A stretch of 64,000 bases of DNA from Treponema sp. (GTDB taxonomy: Bacteria > Spirochaetota > Spirochaetia > Treponematales > Treponemataceae), in the NCBI GenBank assembly GCA_024402535.1, contig JAKSTN010000001.1, forward strand, positions 1-64,000. Direction: 5' to 3'. The translations under genes were made by a program, and so were the position numbers. Below the pieces are notes generated by a model, which did not search any database, was not told the DNA's origin, and saw nothing but the letters and a program-made list of their open reading frames with translations. Shown piece by piece: positions 33,280 through 43,207 of this stretch. Numbering within the stretch: the stretch's first letter is position 1; every line of letters begins with the position of its first letter.

Positions 33280-34233
33280 TTATACGTTTGCAACTGTTTC
33301 TACATTATTAATAGAAGCACATGTCCAGGTTTCGTTGTATTCTGTTTTTGACCAGAGGCCTGCCAGAACGTTTCCAACACCTGGTTCAATAAGTTTCCAT
33401 TCAGAACCGTCAGCTTTCATTGTTTCTGCCAGAACTGATTCTTCTGTTGTCCAGAGAACAGGGTTTGTCAGGTGAAGAACAGCATTCTTTTTGATTTCTG
33501 CTCCATCTGTTGCCAGAGCTCCTGTTACGTTAGAGAACATTGTGATTTTTGGATTATTGAAAGTTACGTCAGCAATTGCTTTTTCGAATTCAACTGCAGC
33601 TTCCTGCATAAGTGGTGAATGGTAAGGCCCAGCAACTGCAAGGCGAATTGCACGGCGAGCACCTGCTTCTTTTGCTTTTGCTTCAACTTCTGTAAGTGCA
33701 TCGAATGTACCGCTTACTACAGTCTGAACTGAAGAGTTCATGTTTGCAGGATAAGCATCTTTGATTCCGGCACAAACTTCTTTTACAGCTTCTGGAGCAA
33801 GTCCCAGAACTGCTGTCATACCAGGAGCATGACCTTCGTTTGCTGCAGCGATTTTTTCACAAACTGCCTGCATGATAAGTCCACGTGCGCGAACTACTTT
33901 TATTACGTCTTCATAAGAAAGAACACCTGCAGCGTAAAGAGCTGGGAATTCACCAAGAGAGAATCCCATAGCAGCTGAAGGAGTAATGCCTTTTGATTCC
34001 AGAACTTTCATTACTGCGAGAGATGCAGTTGTAATTGCCAGCTGGCTGTTGTCTGAACGGCTCAGAACATCCTTTTCTGTTTCCCACAGAAGTTTAGGCA
34101 TATCTACGCCTGTGATAGCTGTTACGTCATCCACTACTTTGCGTGCTTCTGGATAAGCTTCGCAAAGATCTTTAATCATGCCGGGAACCTGGGCACCCTG
34201 TCCCGGAAACAAGAAAGCATACTTTGTTGCCAT
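33280..34233 (-). CDS. fabD: Malonyl-CoA-ACP transacylase
   Basis: A 317-residue enzyme that loads malonyl onto ACP, first gene of fabD-fabF-fabZ. It has the QGAQ motif (FLFPGQGAQVPGM), the nucleophilic Ser in GFSLGEFPALYAAG and the catalytic His in GPYHSPLM. The elbow reads GFSLGE where most FabDs have GHSLGE, so the His next to the Ser is replaced by Phe, a modest oddity. The start at 34233 has an aggaagga ribosome binding site. The longer frame to 34320 is rejected. ACP, FabG, FabH and an enoyl reductase are not in this window. Confidence 0.93.
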   Translation of the reverse strand: MATKYAFLFPGQGAQVPGMIKDLCEAYPEARKVVDDVTAITGVDMPKLLWETEKDVLSRSDNSQLAITTASLAVMKVLESKGITPSAAMGFSLGEFPALYAAGVLSYEDVIKVVRARGLIMQAVCEKIAAANEGHAPGMTAVLGLAPEAVKEVCAGIKDAYPANMNSSVQTVVSGTFDALTEVEAKAKEAGARRAIRLAVAGPYHSPLMQEAAVEFEKAIADVTFNNPKITMFSNVTGALATDGAEIKKNAVLHLTNPVLWTTEESVLAETMKADGSEWKLIEPGVGNVLAGLWSKTEYNETWTCASINNVETVANV

Positions 34234-34344
34234 ACTGTCCTTCCTGTAAAATGTTATTTTAATATTTATTATGACATTTTTTGTAAAAGTGTCAATCTCA
34301 GAATAACAAAATACTGACAATGTGACAAGTGAATTTATTTTTTT

Positions 34345-36300
34345 TTAGAATTCTTCCTGAGTTACAGTGTTTTCCTGTGAAACTTCATCCGTTCCTTCGG
34401 AAACATCTTCTGACACAGCTTCTTCTGATTCAGCCGCTTCGCCTTCAGTTTCAGAATTTTCTGTCTTGAATTCTCCAAGTATTGTTTCAAGCTCAGTCAT
34501 ATTTTTGAAGCTATCCTTTGAGTTTTCATTAACTTCATTAATTCTCAAAACAATGTCAGAGGTTCCCCGTTTAATTTCATGAATTCCATTTTTTGCTTCA
34601 GCAAAAAGGCTGTTCATTGAAGTAACTTCTTCAGAAACAGTTTTCTGCCTTTCAGCAAGCTGATTTCCAAATACGTTAATTTCGTCGGCAGCCTGTGCAG
34701 TTACTTCTGTCTTATCCTTAATTGAGCGCATCTGTCCGTCAAGTTTTGAAATATCACCTGCCATGGCTTCCATAGAAAGAACAACCTGATCTGCATTTTC
34801 ACGCACCTTACCAAAGGCTTCCGAAGCCTGAGTTCCGGCGATATTTGCATCAGCTACTGAGTTTACGATTTCACCAATGGCTTCCTTAATTTTCTTTGCA
34901 TTGACTGCAGTGTTTTCTGCAAGATTTCTAATTTCCTCTGCAACAACGCTGAATCCTTTTCCGGCTTCGCCTGCGTGAGCCGATTCAATTGCCGCATTCA
35001 TAGAAAGCAGGTTTGTCTGGCTTGCAATATCATTAATGATTTTTACAATGCCGCCAATTTCCTTAAGCTGTTCCTTGATTTCTTCCATTTTTTTTGCGGA
35101 ATGCTTAATCTTTGCATCACCATCTGCAACAAGGCCATTCATTTCTTTTGCATCTTCAGTTCGCTCAGAAGCGGTATGGGCCATCTGATCCAGAACTGAT
35201 GCAACATCAATAACTGTCTTATTTGCATTATCAATTGCTTCCGTCTGGCGCTGGTTATAATGAACAAGATTATCAATCTGGTTATTCATTTCTTCAATTA
35301 TCTGAACAGTTCGTTCTACAGATTGAGAAATCTGATCGAATTCCTTTGTAATAGATTCAATATTTGCATCAATCTGAGTTGTTGCAGCTGCAGTTGAATT
35401 GGCTGAATTACTGATTTTTGCCCCGGAGTCAATTGCCCTTGCTGCAGTATCTTTTACAGTATTCAAAAAGCCGTTAAGCTCAAAGACCATCTGATTCATG
35501 TTTTGCATAAGGTCTACCATTTCATCAGAGCCATTCGGATTCATTTTAATTGTAAAATCCTTTTCCCGAAGAACTCCAGAAATATCACGAACCTTTTTAA
35601 TTCTTCTGGCAACAAGACCTGTTACAATACGAGTAATAATATATAAAAGAATAGAAGAAACAATTGCACTGATGATTGCAAGCTGTGCAAAACTTTTTTC
35701 TTCTTCCAGTGTAATATTACTTAATTTAATTACCGCATATTCATTTCTGTCAGCCATCATTTCTGAACTCGAACGGAAGGTTGTAGTAAGCTCTGCAATT
35801 TTACGCCATACATCAGAAATCTCAACATAAGTTTGGGAATTTCCAAAAAATGGCTTTGCACCACCAATTCCATAAGTCTTCAAATAAAAGTTCTCTGAAT
35901 CCGAAATCTTGACAGCCTGAAGATTCTTAAACTCATCTCCAATATAAGAAAGAGAATTTTTTACAGATTTCCACAAAATAGGAATATATTTTACAGCTTC
36001 CTGCATTTCTGCAGAAAGTCTATTCAACTGATCCCCTGTCAAATATTCAATATCATCTTCCAGTAATTTTACCTGATCCTCCCATCTATCATAAACTGAT
36101 GCAATTTCAACTGAGTAATTGTTTACATTATTTACATAATTAACACACTCAGAAAGGTGAAGCTGCATTCGAGCCTGTCTGTACTGGAAATTCATATTTG
36201 TTGTAGCTTTCTGCATTCCGACAAGCAAAAATGTTACCAGCGCAAAAATTTCAATAGTTGTGAGGAAAATAATGATAAAAAATTTGGAGTTTAGTTTCAT
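34345..36300 (-). CDS. Methyl-accepting chemotaxis protein with acidic C-terminal tail
   Basis: A 651-residue chemoreceptor. TM1 (about 7-28) precedes a short, helical, roughly 170-residue periplasmic sensor of the four-helix-bundle kind. TM2 (about 205-228), HAMP and the cytoplasmic coiled coil follow, with hairpin tip [20 protein letters not shown]. The last 35 residues are very acidic (many Glu and Ser) and end VTQEEF. This resembles the position of a CheR-docking pentapeptide but lacks the Trp of the xWxxF consensus. It is monocistronic with a leaderless-type consensus promoter. Confidence 0.93.
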   Translation of the reverse strand: MKLNSKFFIIIFLTTIEIFALVTFLLVGMQKATTNMNFQYRQARMQLHLSECVNYVNNVNNYSVEIASVYDRWEDQVKLLEDDIEYLTGDQLNRLSAEMQEAVKYIPILWKSVKNSLSYIGDEFKNLQAVKISDSENFYLKTYGIGGAKPFFGNSQTYVEISDVWRKIAELTTTFRSSSEMMADRNEYAVIKLSNITLEEEKSFAQLAIISAIVSSILLYIITRIVTGLVARRIKKVRDISGVLREKDFTIKMNPNGSDEMVDLMQNMNQMVFELNGFLNTVKDTAARAIDSGAKISNSANSTAAATTQIDANIESITKEFDQISQSVERTVQIIEEMNNQIDNLVHYNQRQTEAIDNANKTVIDVASVLDQMAHTASERTEDAKEMNGLVADGDAKIKHSAKKMEEIKEQLKEIGGIVKIINDIASQTNLLSMNAAIESAHAGEAGKGFSVVAEEIRNLAENTAVNAKKIKEAIGEIVNSVADANIAGTQASEAFGKVRENADQVVLSMEAMAGDISKLDGQMRSIKDKTEVTAQAADEINVFGNQLAERQKTVSEEVTSMNSLFAEAKNGIHEIKRGTSDIVLRINEVNENSKDSFKNMTELETILGEFKTENSETEGEAAESEEAVSEDVSEGTDEVSQENTVTQEEF

Positions 36301-36308
36301 ATTATACC

Positions 36309-36336
36309 ATTATAAGGCACTATCTTAAATTTGCAA
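36309..36336 (-). promoter_or_regulatory. Promoter of the second chemoreceptor, leaderless layout
   Basis: On the minus strand TTGCAA (36336-36331), a 16-nt spacer and TATAAT (36314-36309) lie 8 nt before the ATG at 36300. Confidence 0.7.
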
Positions 36337-36415
36337 AAAAAAACGTTATTTATCTCCAAAATGTCTAATATATTTATAATTTTGAATAAAATATTTATAA
36401 TTTTGGACAAAAAAA

Positions 36416-36534
36416 GGGGCTGTCCCAGAAGTAAAAATCCTATGTCATCCTGAACTTGATTCAGGATCTAAAACACTAAATCTAGCGTAGATGCTGAAAT
36501 AAATTCAGCATGACTGGAGTTTTGGGACATCCCC
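36416..36534. repeat. Palindromic repeat, copy 1, acting as lysS terminator
   Basis: The outer stem ggggctgtccca / tgggacatcccc (36416-36427 with 36523-36534) encloses two inner hairpins, atcctgaa...ttcaggat (about 36447-36467) and atgctgaa...ttcagcat (about 36491-36511). On the minus strand seven T follow (36415-36409), so it can end the lysS transcript. A shorter relative lies at 43124-43206. The remaining 36301-36415 and 36535-36569 hold only AT-rich sequence and the promoter above. Confidence 0.8.
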
Positions 36535-36569
36535 TTAATCTTCATTTATTTTTAGAAAACCAGACCGGT

Positions 36570-38195
36570 TTAGTAAACGCTCAGAATCTGAGTAAGTGTT
36601 TCTTTACCTATAATCTTCATGAAGTTTGCAAGGCGTGGGCCCTGATCTTTTCCGATGATAGCATGATAAAGAGCTGTGAACAGTGCTTTTGCATCCAGTC
36701 CCATTTCTGTAGCGATGTCGTACATAGCCTGCTGGCATTCTTTATCCATGGCAAATGAGCCAACGCGAGGTACAACTTCGTCACGAACACGCTGAACAGC
36801 TTTAAGCATGTCGCCTGTAATATCTTCAGCTTTTGAACCGTCTTTACGGATCTTGAAGCACATATCTTCGGCACAGTCAGGTGCTGAAGCGTTGATCCAG
36901 TACCAGGCACAAACTGCACGGCGGCGGAGGCATTCTTCCTGTTCAGGTTTTACGTCTCCAAGAGACTTGATTACTGCATCAATGTCTCCGTCATATGTCT
37001 GAAGCAGAGTTGTAAGAAGACGGAATGGAACCTGGTAAGGCATTACAGAAGGCATTCCTTCCAGCTGTGAAAGTTCGTAAATACGTTTTTCACGTGCCAG
37101 GAGAGAAGCTCTTTTTGCAGGATCTTTTTCTTTTGGTTCTTCTGTTCCCCAAACGTAGCGTTCTGTTCTGTCGTAAGCTTCGTAAATTGTAAGAACGTCC
37201 AGGTCAAAGCTGATTGAGAATTCGTGGTCAACTTTGTTCTGGGCAAAGATGTAACGCAGAACTTCAGGCTGGTAAACTTCAAGAGCATCAACAAGGGAAA
37301 TAACTTTTCCTTTTGAAGAAGACATCTTTCCTGGCACCCCTTTAAGCTTAACAAAGTCGTATTTCATTGTTACAGGAGCATCCCATCCGAATACTTTCTT
37401 TGAAACTTCTTTTGCTGTGTCGTAAGATCCACCAGGACTGATGTGATCTTTTCCGCCTGGTTCGAATACTACTTTTTCTTCGTTCCAGCGCATTGGCCAG
37501 TCTACGCGCCAGCCCAGCTTAATTCCGCCGAATTCGCGGATATCTACTGTTTCATCACAACCGCATTCACATTTGTAAGAAACGCCATATTCTCCGTCGT
37601 AACCTGTGATTTCAGTTGTGTCTTTCTTGCATTTTCCACAGAAAATTGATGTAGGCCAGTAAACATCTTCCGGCTTCATTTTATGTTCATCATCACGGTA
37701 TGTGTTCAGACATTCCTTGATAAGTTCACGGTTCTGAAGTGATTTTTTGATTCCTTCAACATAGCGGTGTGCCTGATAGCGTGAAGACTGGTAAAGGAAT
37801 TCTGGGTGAATTCCTACACGTGGAAGCTGAGTTTCAATATCAACTTCGTGATGACGTGCGTAGTTTTCATCGCGGTCAAATGTATCAGGAACAGAAGTAA
37901 TTGGATAGCGAAGGTAATTCTGAAGTACTTCAGGTTTTGGCATGTTGCCAGGAACTTTACGGAATACATCGTAATCGTCCCAAGAGTAAATAAAGCGGAC
38001 ATTTTTTCCTGCATCACGGAGTGCGCGAACAACCAGATCAACTGTGATGATTTCGCGGAAGTTTCCGATATGAACAGTACCCGAAGGTGTAATTCCCGAA
38101 GCACATGTATAAGAAGGAAGGTCTCCCTTTTCCTTAATAATTCTTGCTGCCACCTGGTCAGCCCAGTGGTTATAAGTATTTTCGTTATTTGCCAT
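36570..38195 (-). CDS. lysS: Lysyl-tRNA synthetase, class I
   Basis: A 541-residue class I LysRS, the archaeal-type enzyme also known in spirochaetes, unrelated to the class II LysRS of most bacteria. It has the HIGH-type motif (SGTVHIGNFRE, about residues 35-45), the KMSKS-type motif (PGKMSSSKGK) and a Cys4 zinc-like cluster (FCGKCKKD and KCECGCD). The start is set at the second ATG (38195), because a TATAAT box sits directly against the first ATG (38204) and the transcript should begin about 9 nt downstream. It is monocistronic. Confidence 0.95.
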   Translation of the reverse strand: MANNENTYNHWADQVAARIIKEKGDLPSYTCASGITPSGTVHIGNFREIITVDLVVRALRDAGKNVRFIYSWDDYDVFRKVPGNMPKPEVLQNYLRYPITSVPDTFDRDENYARHHEVDIETQLPRVGIHPEFLYQSSRYQAHRYVEGIKKSLQNRELIKECLNTYRDDEHKMKPEDVYWPTSIFCGKCKKDTTEITGYDGEYGVSYKCECGCDETVDIREFGGIKLGWRVDWPMRWNEEKVVFEPGGKDHISPGGSYDTAKEVSKKVFGWDAPVTMKYDFVKLKGVPGKMSSSKGKVISLVDALEVYQPEVLRYIFAQNKVDHEFSISFDLDVLTIYEAYDRTERYVWGTEEPKEKDPAKRASLLAREKRIYELSQLEGMPSVMPYQVPFRLLTTLLQTYDGDIDAVIKSLGDVKPEQEECLRRRAVCAWYWINASAPDCAEDMCFKIRKDGSKAEDITGDMLKAVQRVRDEVVPRVGSFAMDKECQQAMYDIATEMGLDAKALFTALYHAIIGKDQGPRLANFMKIIGKETLTQILSVY

Positions 38196-38204
38196 AGTTT
38201 TCAT

Positions 38205-38233
38205 ATTATATAGAAAAACTTTTGTATGTGCAA
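38205..38233 (-). promoter_or_regulatory. lysS promoter, leaderless layout
   Basis: On the minus strand TTGCAC (38233-38228), a 17-nt spacer and TATAAT (38210-38205) lie 9 nt before the ATG at 38195. Confidence 0.7.
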
Positions 38234-38253
38234 AAGGTCTGAATTATACATAC

Positions 38254-40503
38254 TTAGTTAAAAGCAATTGTTGCGCTCCACTGGCCTGTGCTGTTGGCGC
38301 CGCCACCAATAATCAGGCTTCCGAAAATGGTTTTGGCGCCAACATAAAGCCCGGCTCCAAAATCAACTTTTTCACAGCCTGCAAAAAAATTTTTTGAAAG
38401 TTCCTCAGAAGGATTAAACGGATTATATGAATCTGAAATTCCGGCATTAAATTTTCCAATCAAAAGAAGAGGAACACTTGCAAACTCAAGAAGCTTATAT
38501 TGAGCTGTAAGGCCTGCAAGAGCAAAATCACGTTTATAGTTTCCATCTGGACTTCCGCACAAACCGTAAAGCCCGCCGTATTCATAATACCCTGAAGTCA
38601 GGCGCGAAAGATTTCTGTTCACGGCAACAGTGGCATCAAATCCCGCAGAAAATTTTTCATCAAGAATCTGCCATCTGTTTGACCAGTCAATTTTTCCGGC
38701 ATAGAAAAAGTCTTCAAATTTTCCTGAAACAAGACTTGGAACATTATAGCCAAAATCAAATTTCTGCTGCATTTTAATTCCTTTTAATCCGGTATACGAA
38801 TTCCCAAGATTATCAAAAACTGCTTCATGATAAACTGCAGCTGGAAAATAATGGCTCTGATCAGAAAACAGATTAGCGACTCCCAAATCCAGACCCGTTG
38901 TTAATTGAAGCATATCCAGATAACTGATACGGAAAGCACAATTCACACCACCACCATTATCTTCAGAAATCAAACGCTTTTTATTCTGATAATCAGTTTC
39001 AGGAGAAAGACTTCCATATTCAATTCTAAATCCTATATCCAGAGAAGTCTTCAATCCTTTTTCCGTCTCATATAATTTTGGATACACAGAACAGTTAAAA
39101 GTATTCAAGTTACCCTGATGAATTTTCACAAGAGCTTCAAAAGGTTCAACAAGATAGACTCCAAACTGGAAATCCAGATTGTTTCTGAAACGAGGATAAG
39201 TATCGATTGTTGTTTTTCCCACAGAAACTGTGTTGTCACCGCCAACAAATAATTTATTAAGCTTGTTGTAATAATGATTTGCCTGAATCTCTATAACACA
39301 CTTATCGGGGCTGCTCCCTTTTCTTGGAACATAAACCAGAGACGACAAATGATATCGATCCCTATGATTTTCAAGTTTTTCTGCTAACAGGGCTTTTGTT
39401 TCAGCATCAAGTTTTCTCCCAATAAATGAATCATAATACTGAAGTTCAGGAAGCGGGCACGGTTCCACAAGGGAAATATCACGGATTACGAAAGATTCAA
39501 TTTCAGGATCAGGTTTAGACTGAATGCTGCCCTTTCGTTTAGGATCTTTTGGCTCAAGTTGAATACCCATTTCACCAAGCTGTAAAGCAAGGTCATGAAT
39601 CGCTCCACGGTTTTCTGAAACGCATTTCTCACCGGCTGCAATTATTTCATCAACATGTATGAAATCTGCAGCTGTGTAATTCTTCAATTCCGGGAAAAGA
39701 ATAAGGTCTGCAAGTTTATGCTGTTCTTCCATTTTATTTGCAACAACCAGCATAAAGCTCTGAATCCCAGCAGCTTCCAGTCCTGTCAGTTCATCAGGAT
39801 TTTTCTGAATTCCATATGAAACATCAATTGCAATAACAATGTCAGCACCAAGCTCCTTTGCAATGCTGACAGGAACATTGTTTCGCATACCACCGTCGTA
39901 GCAGTATGTATCCCCTACAGGATAAGGCTGCCATGCAATAGGAATAGACATACTGGCGCGGATTGCCGTACTGATAGCTCCACTGTCTATAACAATGGTT
40001 TCTCCGTTCAGGGCATTTGTTGCCACAGCACGGAACGGAATTTCCAGCTGGTCAAAATTATCAATATGCTGAACACGGCTGAAATAATCACAGAACGCAA
40101 GATTAATTCTGTTGTCGCCAAGCATTCCAGGAGTTGCCCCGATTCCATGTTTTGAAAATTCCAGGGAAAGATAACCGTCATCTCTCGAAGCAAAAGGTTT
40201 TGGAAGGATTCTGTTATCTTCAACTGCAAGAAGATTGAAAAGCCCAAGATAATCCATATTGGTCATTATTTCACGGACTTCAGCAGGGCTATAACCAGAA
40301 CAGTACATGGCGCCAAGAATAGAACCAAAACTTGTTCCAACAACCATGTCTACAGGAATTCCCTCTTCTTCAATTGCTTCCAGAAGCGGAATTTCGGCAA
40401 GTCCACGTGCGCCGCCACCTCCAAGGACAAGAGCCACTTTAGGACGGGCAAATATTGAAACACAAAGAGAAAATAATACAGAAATAAGGATTTGTTTTTT
40501 CAT
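38254..40503 (-). CDS. Patatin-like phospholipase with C-terminal outer-membrane barrel (PlpD/type Vd-like)
   Basis: A 749-residue protein with a signal peptide (KKQILISVLFSLCVSIFA). The patatin domain (about 22-300) has the oxyanion GGGGARG, nucleophile Ser in GTSFGSILG and catalytic Asp in DGGMRNNVP, the Ser-Asp dyad of lipid acyl hydrolases. A middle POTRA-like segment (about 340-410) leads to a roughly 330-residue strand-rich domain ending QWSATIAFN, as expected for a 16-strand Omp85-type barrel. That order (signal, patatin, POTRA, barrel) matches PlpD-type Vd autotransporters, which place a lipase on the surface. It is monocistronic. Confidence 0.88.
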   Translation of the reverse strand: MKKQILISVLFSLCVSIFARPKVALVLGGGGARGLAEIPLLEAIEEEGIPVDMVVGTSFGSILGAMYCSGYSPAEVREIMTNMDYLGLFNLLAVEDNRILPKPFASRDDGYLSLEFSKHGIGATPGMLGDNRINLAFCDYFSRVQHIDNFDQLEIPFRAVATNALNGETIVIDSGAISTAIRASMSIPIAWQPYPVGDTYCYDGGMRNNVPVSIAKELGADIVIAIDVSYGIQKNPDELTGLEAAGIQSFMLVVANKMEEQHKLADLILFPELKNYTAADFIHVDEIIAAGEKCVSENRGAIHDLALQLGEMGIQLEPKDPKRKGSIQSKPDPEIESFVIRDISLVEPCPLPELQYYDSFIGRKLDAETKALLAEKLENHRDRYHLSSLVYVPRKGSSPDKCVIEIQANHYYNKLNKLFVGGDNTVSVGKTTIDTYPRFRNNLDFQFGVYLVEPFEALVKIHQGNLNTFNCSVYPKLYETEKGLKTSLDIGFRIEYGSLSPETDYQNKKRLISEDNGGGVNCAFRISYLDMLQLTTGLDLGVANLFSDQSHYFPAAVYHEAVFDNLGNSYTGLKGIKMQQKFDFGYNVPSLVSGKFEDFFYAGKIDWSNRWQILDEKFSAGFDATVAVNRNLSRLTSGYYEYGGLYGLCGSPDGNYKRDFALAGLTAQYKLLEFASVPLLLIGKFNAGISDSYNPFNPSEELSKNFFAGCEKVDFGAGLYVGAKTIFGSLIIGGGANSTGQWSATIAFN

Positions 40504-40680
40504 ATTCTTTTAGTTTACCGAAGAAAAGCACTAAATGAAATATCTCCATTTTCTCGAAACATTTTCAATCAAAAAACAATGGAATTCTGTATAAATTTTA
40601 CATAGAATTTGCGGTGCAAAAATAAACGAAATCCCTTAAATTTGAAAATGAAGGAAAAATCTTAAATAAAGGAAACGAAA

Positions 40681-41859
40681 ATGAGAAAACAATTTTTATC
40701 TCTTTGTGCGGCTATACTCATGACATCTGGAACAATATTTGCAACAGGAAAAACAAAAGCCCAAATTTTTGTTGAAAATATGGGCATTGGTATAAACCTT
40801 GGAAATACAATGGAAGCCTGCGGCACCTGGATCAACTCAAGCGGAGGCGTCCGTGCATTTGAAACGGCATGGGGAAGTCCTGTCATTACAAAAGAAATAA
40901 TTCAGGGCTATGCTGACGCAGGCTTCAAAACTCTTCGTGTTCCGGTTGCCTGGTCCAACATGATGAGTAAAGATGGAAAGTACACAATCAAACCTGAACT
41001 TCTTTCCCGCGTAAAAGAAATTGTTTCATGGGCTGTTGATTGCTGCATGTATGTAATTGTAAATGAACACTGGGACTACGGCTGGATTGAAACTGAAATG
41101 ATTTCAAATAAAGATGAAGCTATGAAAAAATATAAAGCTATATGGAGCCAGGTTTCGGAAGCCCTGAAAGATTTTGATGACAAAGTGATTTTTGAAAGTC
41201 AGAATGAAGAGCTTGGAAACTTTAAGAATAAAGACGGAAATCCGGTCTGGAACTCATACAACTCAAGTGATACAAAAGGAAAGAAAATCGCTTACGACCT
41301 TTCAAATGAAATCAATCAGACATTCGTAGATCTTGTCCGCGCAAGCGGCGGAAATAATGCCACAAGACTTCTTCTCATTTCCGGAATAAATACCGACATC
41401 GGGAAGACCTGCGATCCAATGTTCAAAATGCCGGAAGATCCTGCCGCCATGTGTGCGGTTTCCGTTCACTACTACACACCGTCTACTTTTGCAATTCTTG
41501 AAAAAGATGAATCCTGGGGAAAAAACCGTACAACATGGGGCACACCAAAAGATCTTTCAGAGCTGGCCGCCAACATGAAAAAGGTGAAAACCACTTTCGT
41601 AGACACAGGCATTCCGGTAATCATAGGGGAATACGGCTGTCCAACAAAAAACAAAGAAAAAGAATCCATCCAGAATTATCTGAAATATGTCTGCCTTCAC
41701 GCCTATAAGAACGGAATGTGTCCGGTCCTTTGGGATATCCAAAAGAAAGGAACAGAACAGGATCCATTCAGCCACTACGACAGAAAAACTCGCCGCTTAA
41801 CGGATCCTGTTGTGCAGCAGAACTTCCGGGAAATAGTTGAAACGACTGAAAGACTGTAA
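40681..41859 (+). CDS. GH5 endoglucanase (cellulase)
   Basis: A 392-residue secreted enzyme with a cleavable signal peptide (RKQFLSLCAAILMTSGTIFA). The GH5 barrel has the IGINLGNTMEA opening, FKTLRVPVAW with the conserved Arg, VNEHWDYGW, acid/base Glu176 (ESQNEE) and nucleophile Glu317 (IIGEYGCP). It should cut internal beta-1,4 bonds in cellulose, mixed glucans or mannans; exact specificity is open. No carbohydrate-binding module is attached. A ribosome binding site (aaagg) precedes the ATG. The 177-nt upstream region is AT-rich with no clear operator. Confidence 0.9.
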   Translation: MRKQFLSLCAAILMTSGTIFATGKTKAQIFVENMGIGINLGNTMEACGTWINSSGGVRAFETAWGSPVITKEIIQGYADAGFKTLRVPVAWSNMMSKDGKYTIKPELLSRVKEIVSWAVDCCMYVIVNEHWDYGWIETEMISNKDEAMKKYKAIWSQVSEALKDFDDKVIFESQNEELGNFKNKDGNPVWNSYNSSDTKGKKIAYDLSNEINQTFVDLVRASGGNNATRLLLISGINTDIGKTCDPMFKMPEDPAAMCAVSVHYYTPSTFAILEKDESWGKNRTTWGTPKDLSELAANMKKVKTTFVDTGIPVIIGEYGCPTKNKEKESIQNYLKYVCLHAYKNGMCPVLWDIQKKGTEQDPFSHYDRKTRRLTDPVVQQNFREIVETTERL

Positions 41860-41928
41860 AAGAACTTTCTCCCATAAGTTTATAATGATATAATATATCC
41901 TATAAAATTTTTGTATAGGAGATGTTTT

Positions 41929-43104
41929 ATGAAAAAAACACTACTCGTTGCAGGAGCAGCATTGGCTCTGTTTACTGCAGCTCTTTTCACAAGCTGTACT
42001 CCAACAACAGACAATGGCGGAGACAACAATAACCAGACTCAAGGATCTGGAAACACAAACGGTACTTCTTCTAATGGATCAGGAAGTGGATCTGGAAATG
42101 GAGCTGGTGGATCAGGCGGCTCTGGAAGTGGAGCTGGTGGATCAGGTGGTTCTGGCGAAACTGGTGGTTCTTCCAGCGGAGCTTCTTATACAGTTCCAGA
42201 AGAATATGCAGACATTCTTCCTGAACTGAAACCTTTTGTAGACATGGAACTTCCAGCTTCTGTTGGTAAAAACAATCTTGCTGGAAAAAAATATGAGATG
42301 AAAAGAAATGACGCAATAATTACATATGAGTTTATAGATGATTCAACATTGTATTCTGAAATGAAGCGCGCTGGTAATGTTGAAAAAGAAGTTTTGACAT
42401 ATTCATATGATTATAACAATAAACTTATAGCTGCAAAACTTTATAAAGTAACGGGTCCACTTGCTACAGACAAATTATACACACTGGATGATTTTCTTGA
42501 ATATGTTTCTTCAGAAGAATTTTTAGAAGTGGTATTAGCTGAGTTTAGCGATAGTTTTTCTACTATTGAAGAGTTAAAGGATTTCTTCAAAAACAAAGCA
42601 GATTACACATTCTTTACAGAAAACCTAAATTTTAAGCTTTCTGAAGAACGTTTTAATGAATTAACAGGCGATGATAAACTGGAAATTATTCTGAATTTTT
42701 ATAAAATTAGTTTATTAAATCAGCTTCACAGCATGATGGGATCCGTTCAATATATGAAAATTATTGAAGACGAAAATGGAACCCCAAGTCAATTTGCAGC
42801 CTATTTTCCGGAAGACTCTGTATTGAAATCATATTTTTATTTTTCCGATGATGAAGCAAATCTTTATGTAAATTCATATATGATTTCTAATAAAGATCAA
42901 AATTATTATATAACAGAAATAACAGATTCAGAAATAAGAACAATAAGCTATAATCCAAACAATTATCAACCTATCACTTTCCCATACACATTGACTTGGA
43001 ATGACGGTGTATTTACAATAGAAATCACTTTTCCTGACGGAAATGAATATACATTAAGCACATATGAAGCTTATCCAGTCACTGACATTACAGGCCAGGA
43101 CTAA
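41929..43104 (+). CDS. Uncharacterised lipoprotein with Gly/Ser linker
   Basis: A 391-residue lipoprotein (hydrophobic stretch, lipobox FTSC, Cys about 23). A roughly 60-residue linker of Asn, Gly and Ser follows, then a roughly 300-residue domain with several acidic aromatic segments (SFSTIEELKDFF, YLTWNDGVFTIEITF-like strands near the end). The linker DNA contains a 30-bp tandem duplication (42091-42120 and 42121-42150). It probably displays the C-terminal domain at the cell surface. No family recognised. The start at 41929 has an aggag ribosome binding site. An ATG 18 nt upstream is rejected. Confidence 0.8.
   Translation: MKKTLLVAGAALALFTAALFTSCTPTTDNGGDNNNQTQGSGNTNGTSSNGSGSGSGNGAGGSGGSGSGAGGSGGSGETGGSSSGASYTVPEEYADILPELKPFVDMELPASVGKNNLAGKKYEMKRNDAIITYEFIDDSTLYSEMKRAGNVEKEVLTYSYDYNNKLIAAKLYKVTGPLATDKLYTLDDFLEYVSSEEFLEVVLAEFSDSFSTIEELKDFFKNKADYTFFTENLNFKLSEERFNELTGDDKLEIILNFYKISLLNQLHSMMGSVQYMKIIEDENGTPSQFAAYFPEDSVLKSYFYFSDDEANLYVNSYMISNKDQNYYITEITDSEIRTISYNPNNYQPITFPYTLTWNDGVFTIEITFPDGNEYTLSTYEAYPVTDITGQD
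42091..42150 (+). repeat. 30-bp tandem repeat coding the Gly/Ser linker
   Basis: Two adjacent 30-bp units beginning tctggaa(a/g)tggagctgg differ at three positions. They encode SGxGAGGSGG twice, and slippage here could vary linker length. Confidence 0.85.
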
Positions 43105-43123
43105 TAGCTGACCGCAAACAACA

Positions 43124-43206
43124 AAAAGGGGCTGTCCAATAAGTCCTGTCATGCTGAATTTGTTTCAGAATGACAAGGGCTTTATTCTTTTGGACAGCCC
43201 TTTTTG
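43124..43206. repeat. Palindromic repeat, copy 2, bidirectional terminator
   Basis: The outer stem gggctgtccaa / ttggacagccc (43129-43139 with 43190-43200) is flanked by A5 and T5. The inner hairpin gtcatgctgaa...ttcagaatgac lies at about 43148-43174. Same design and end sequence as the copy at 36416-36534, but with one inner hairpin rather than two. It lies between convergent genes. Confidence 0.82.
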
Positions 43207-43207
43207 T

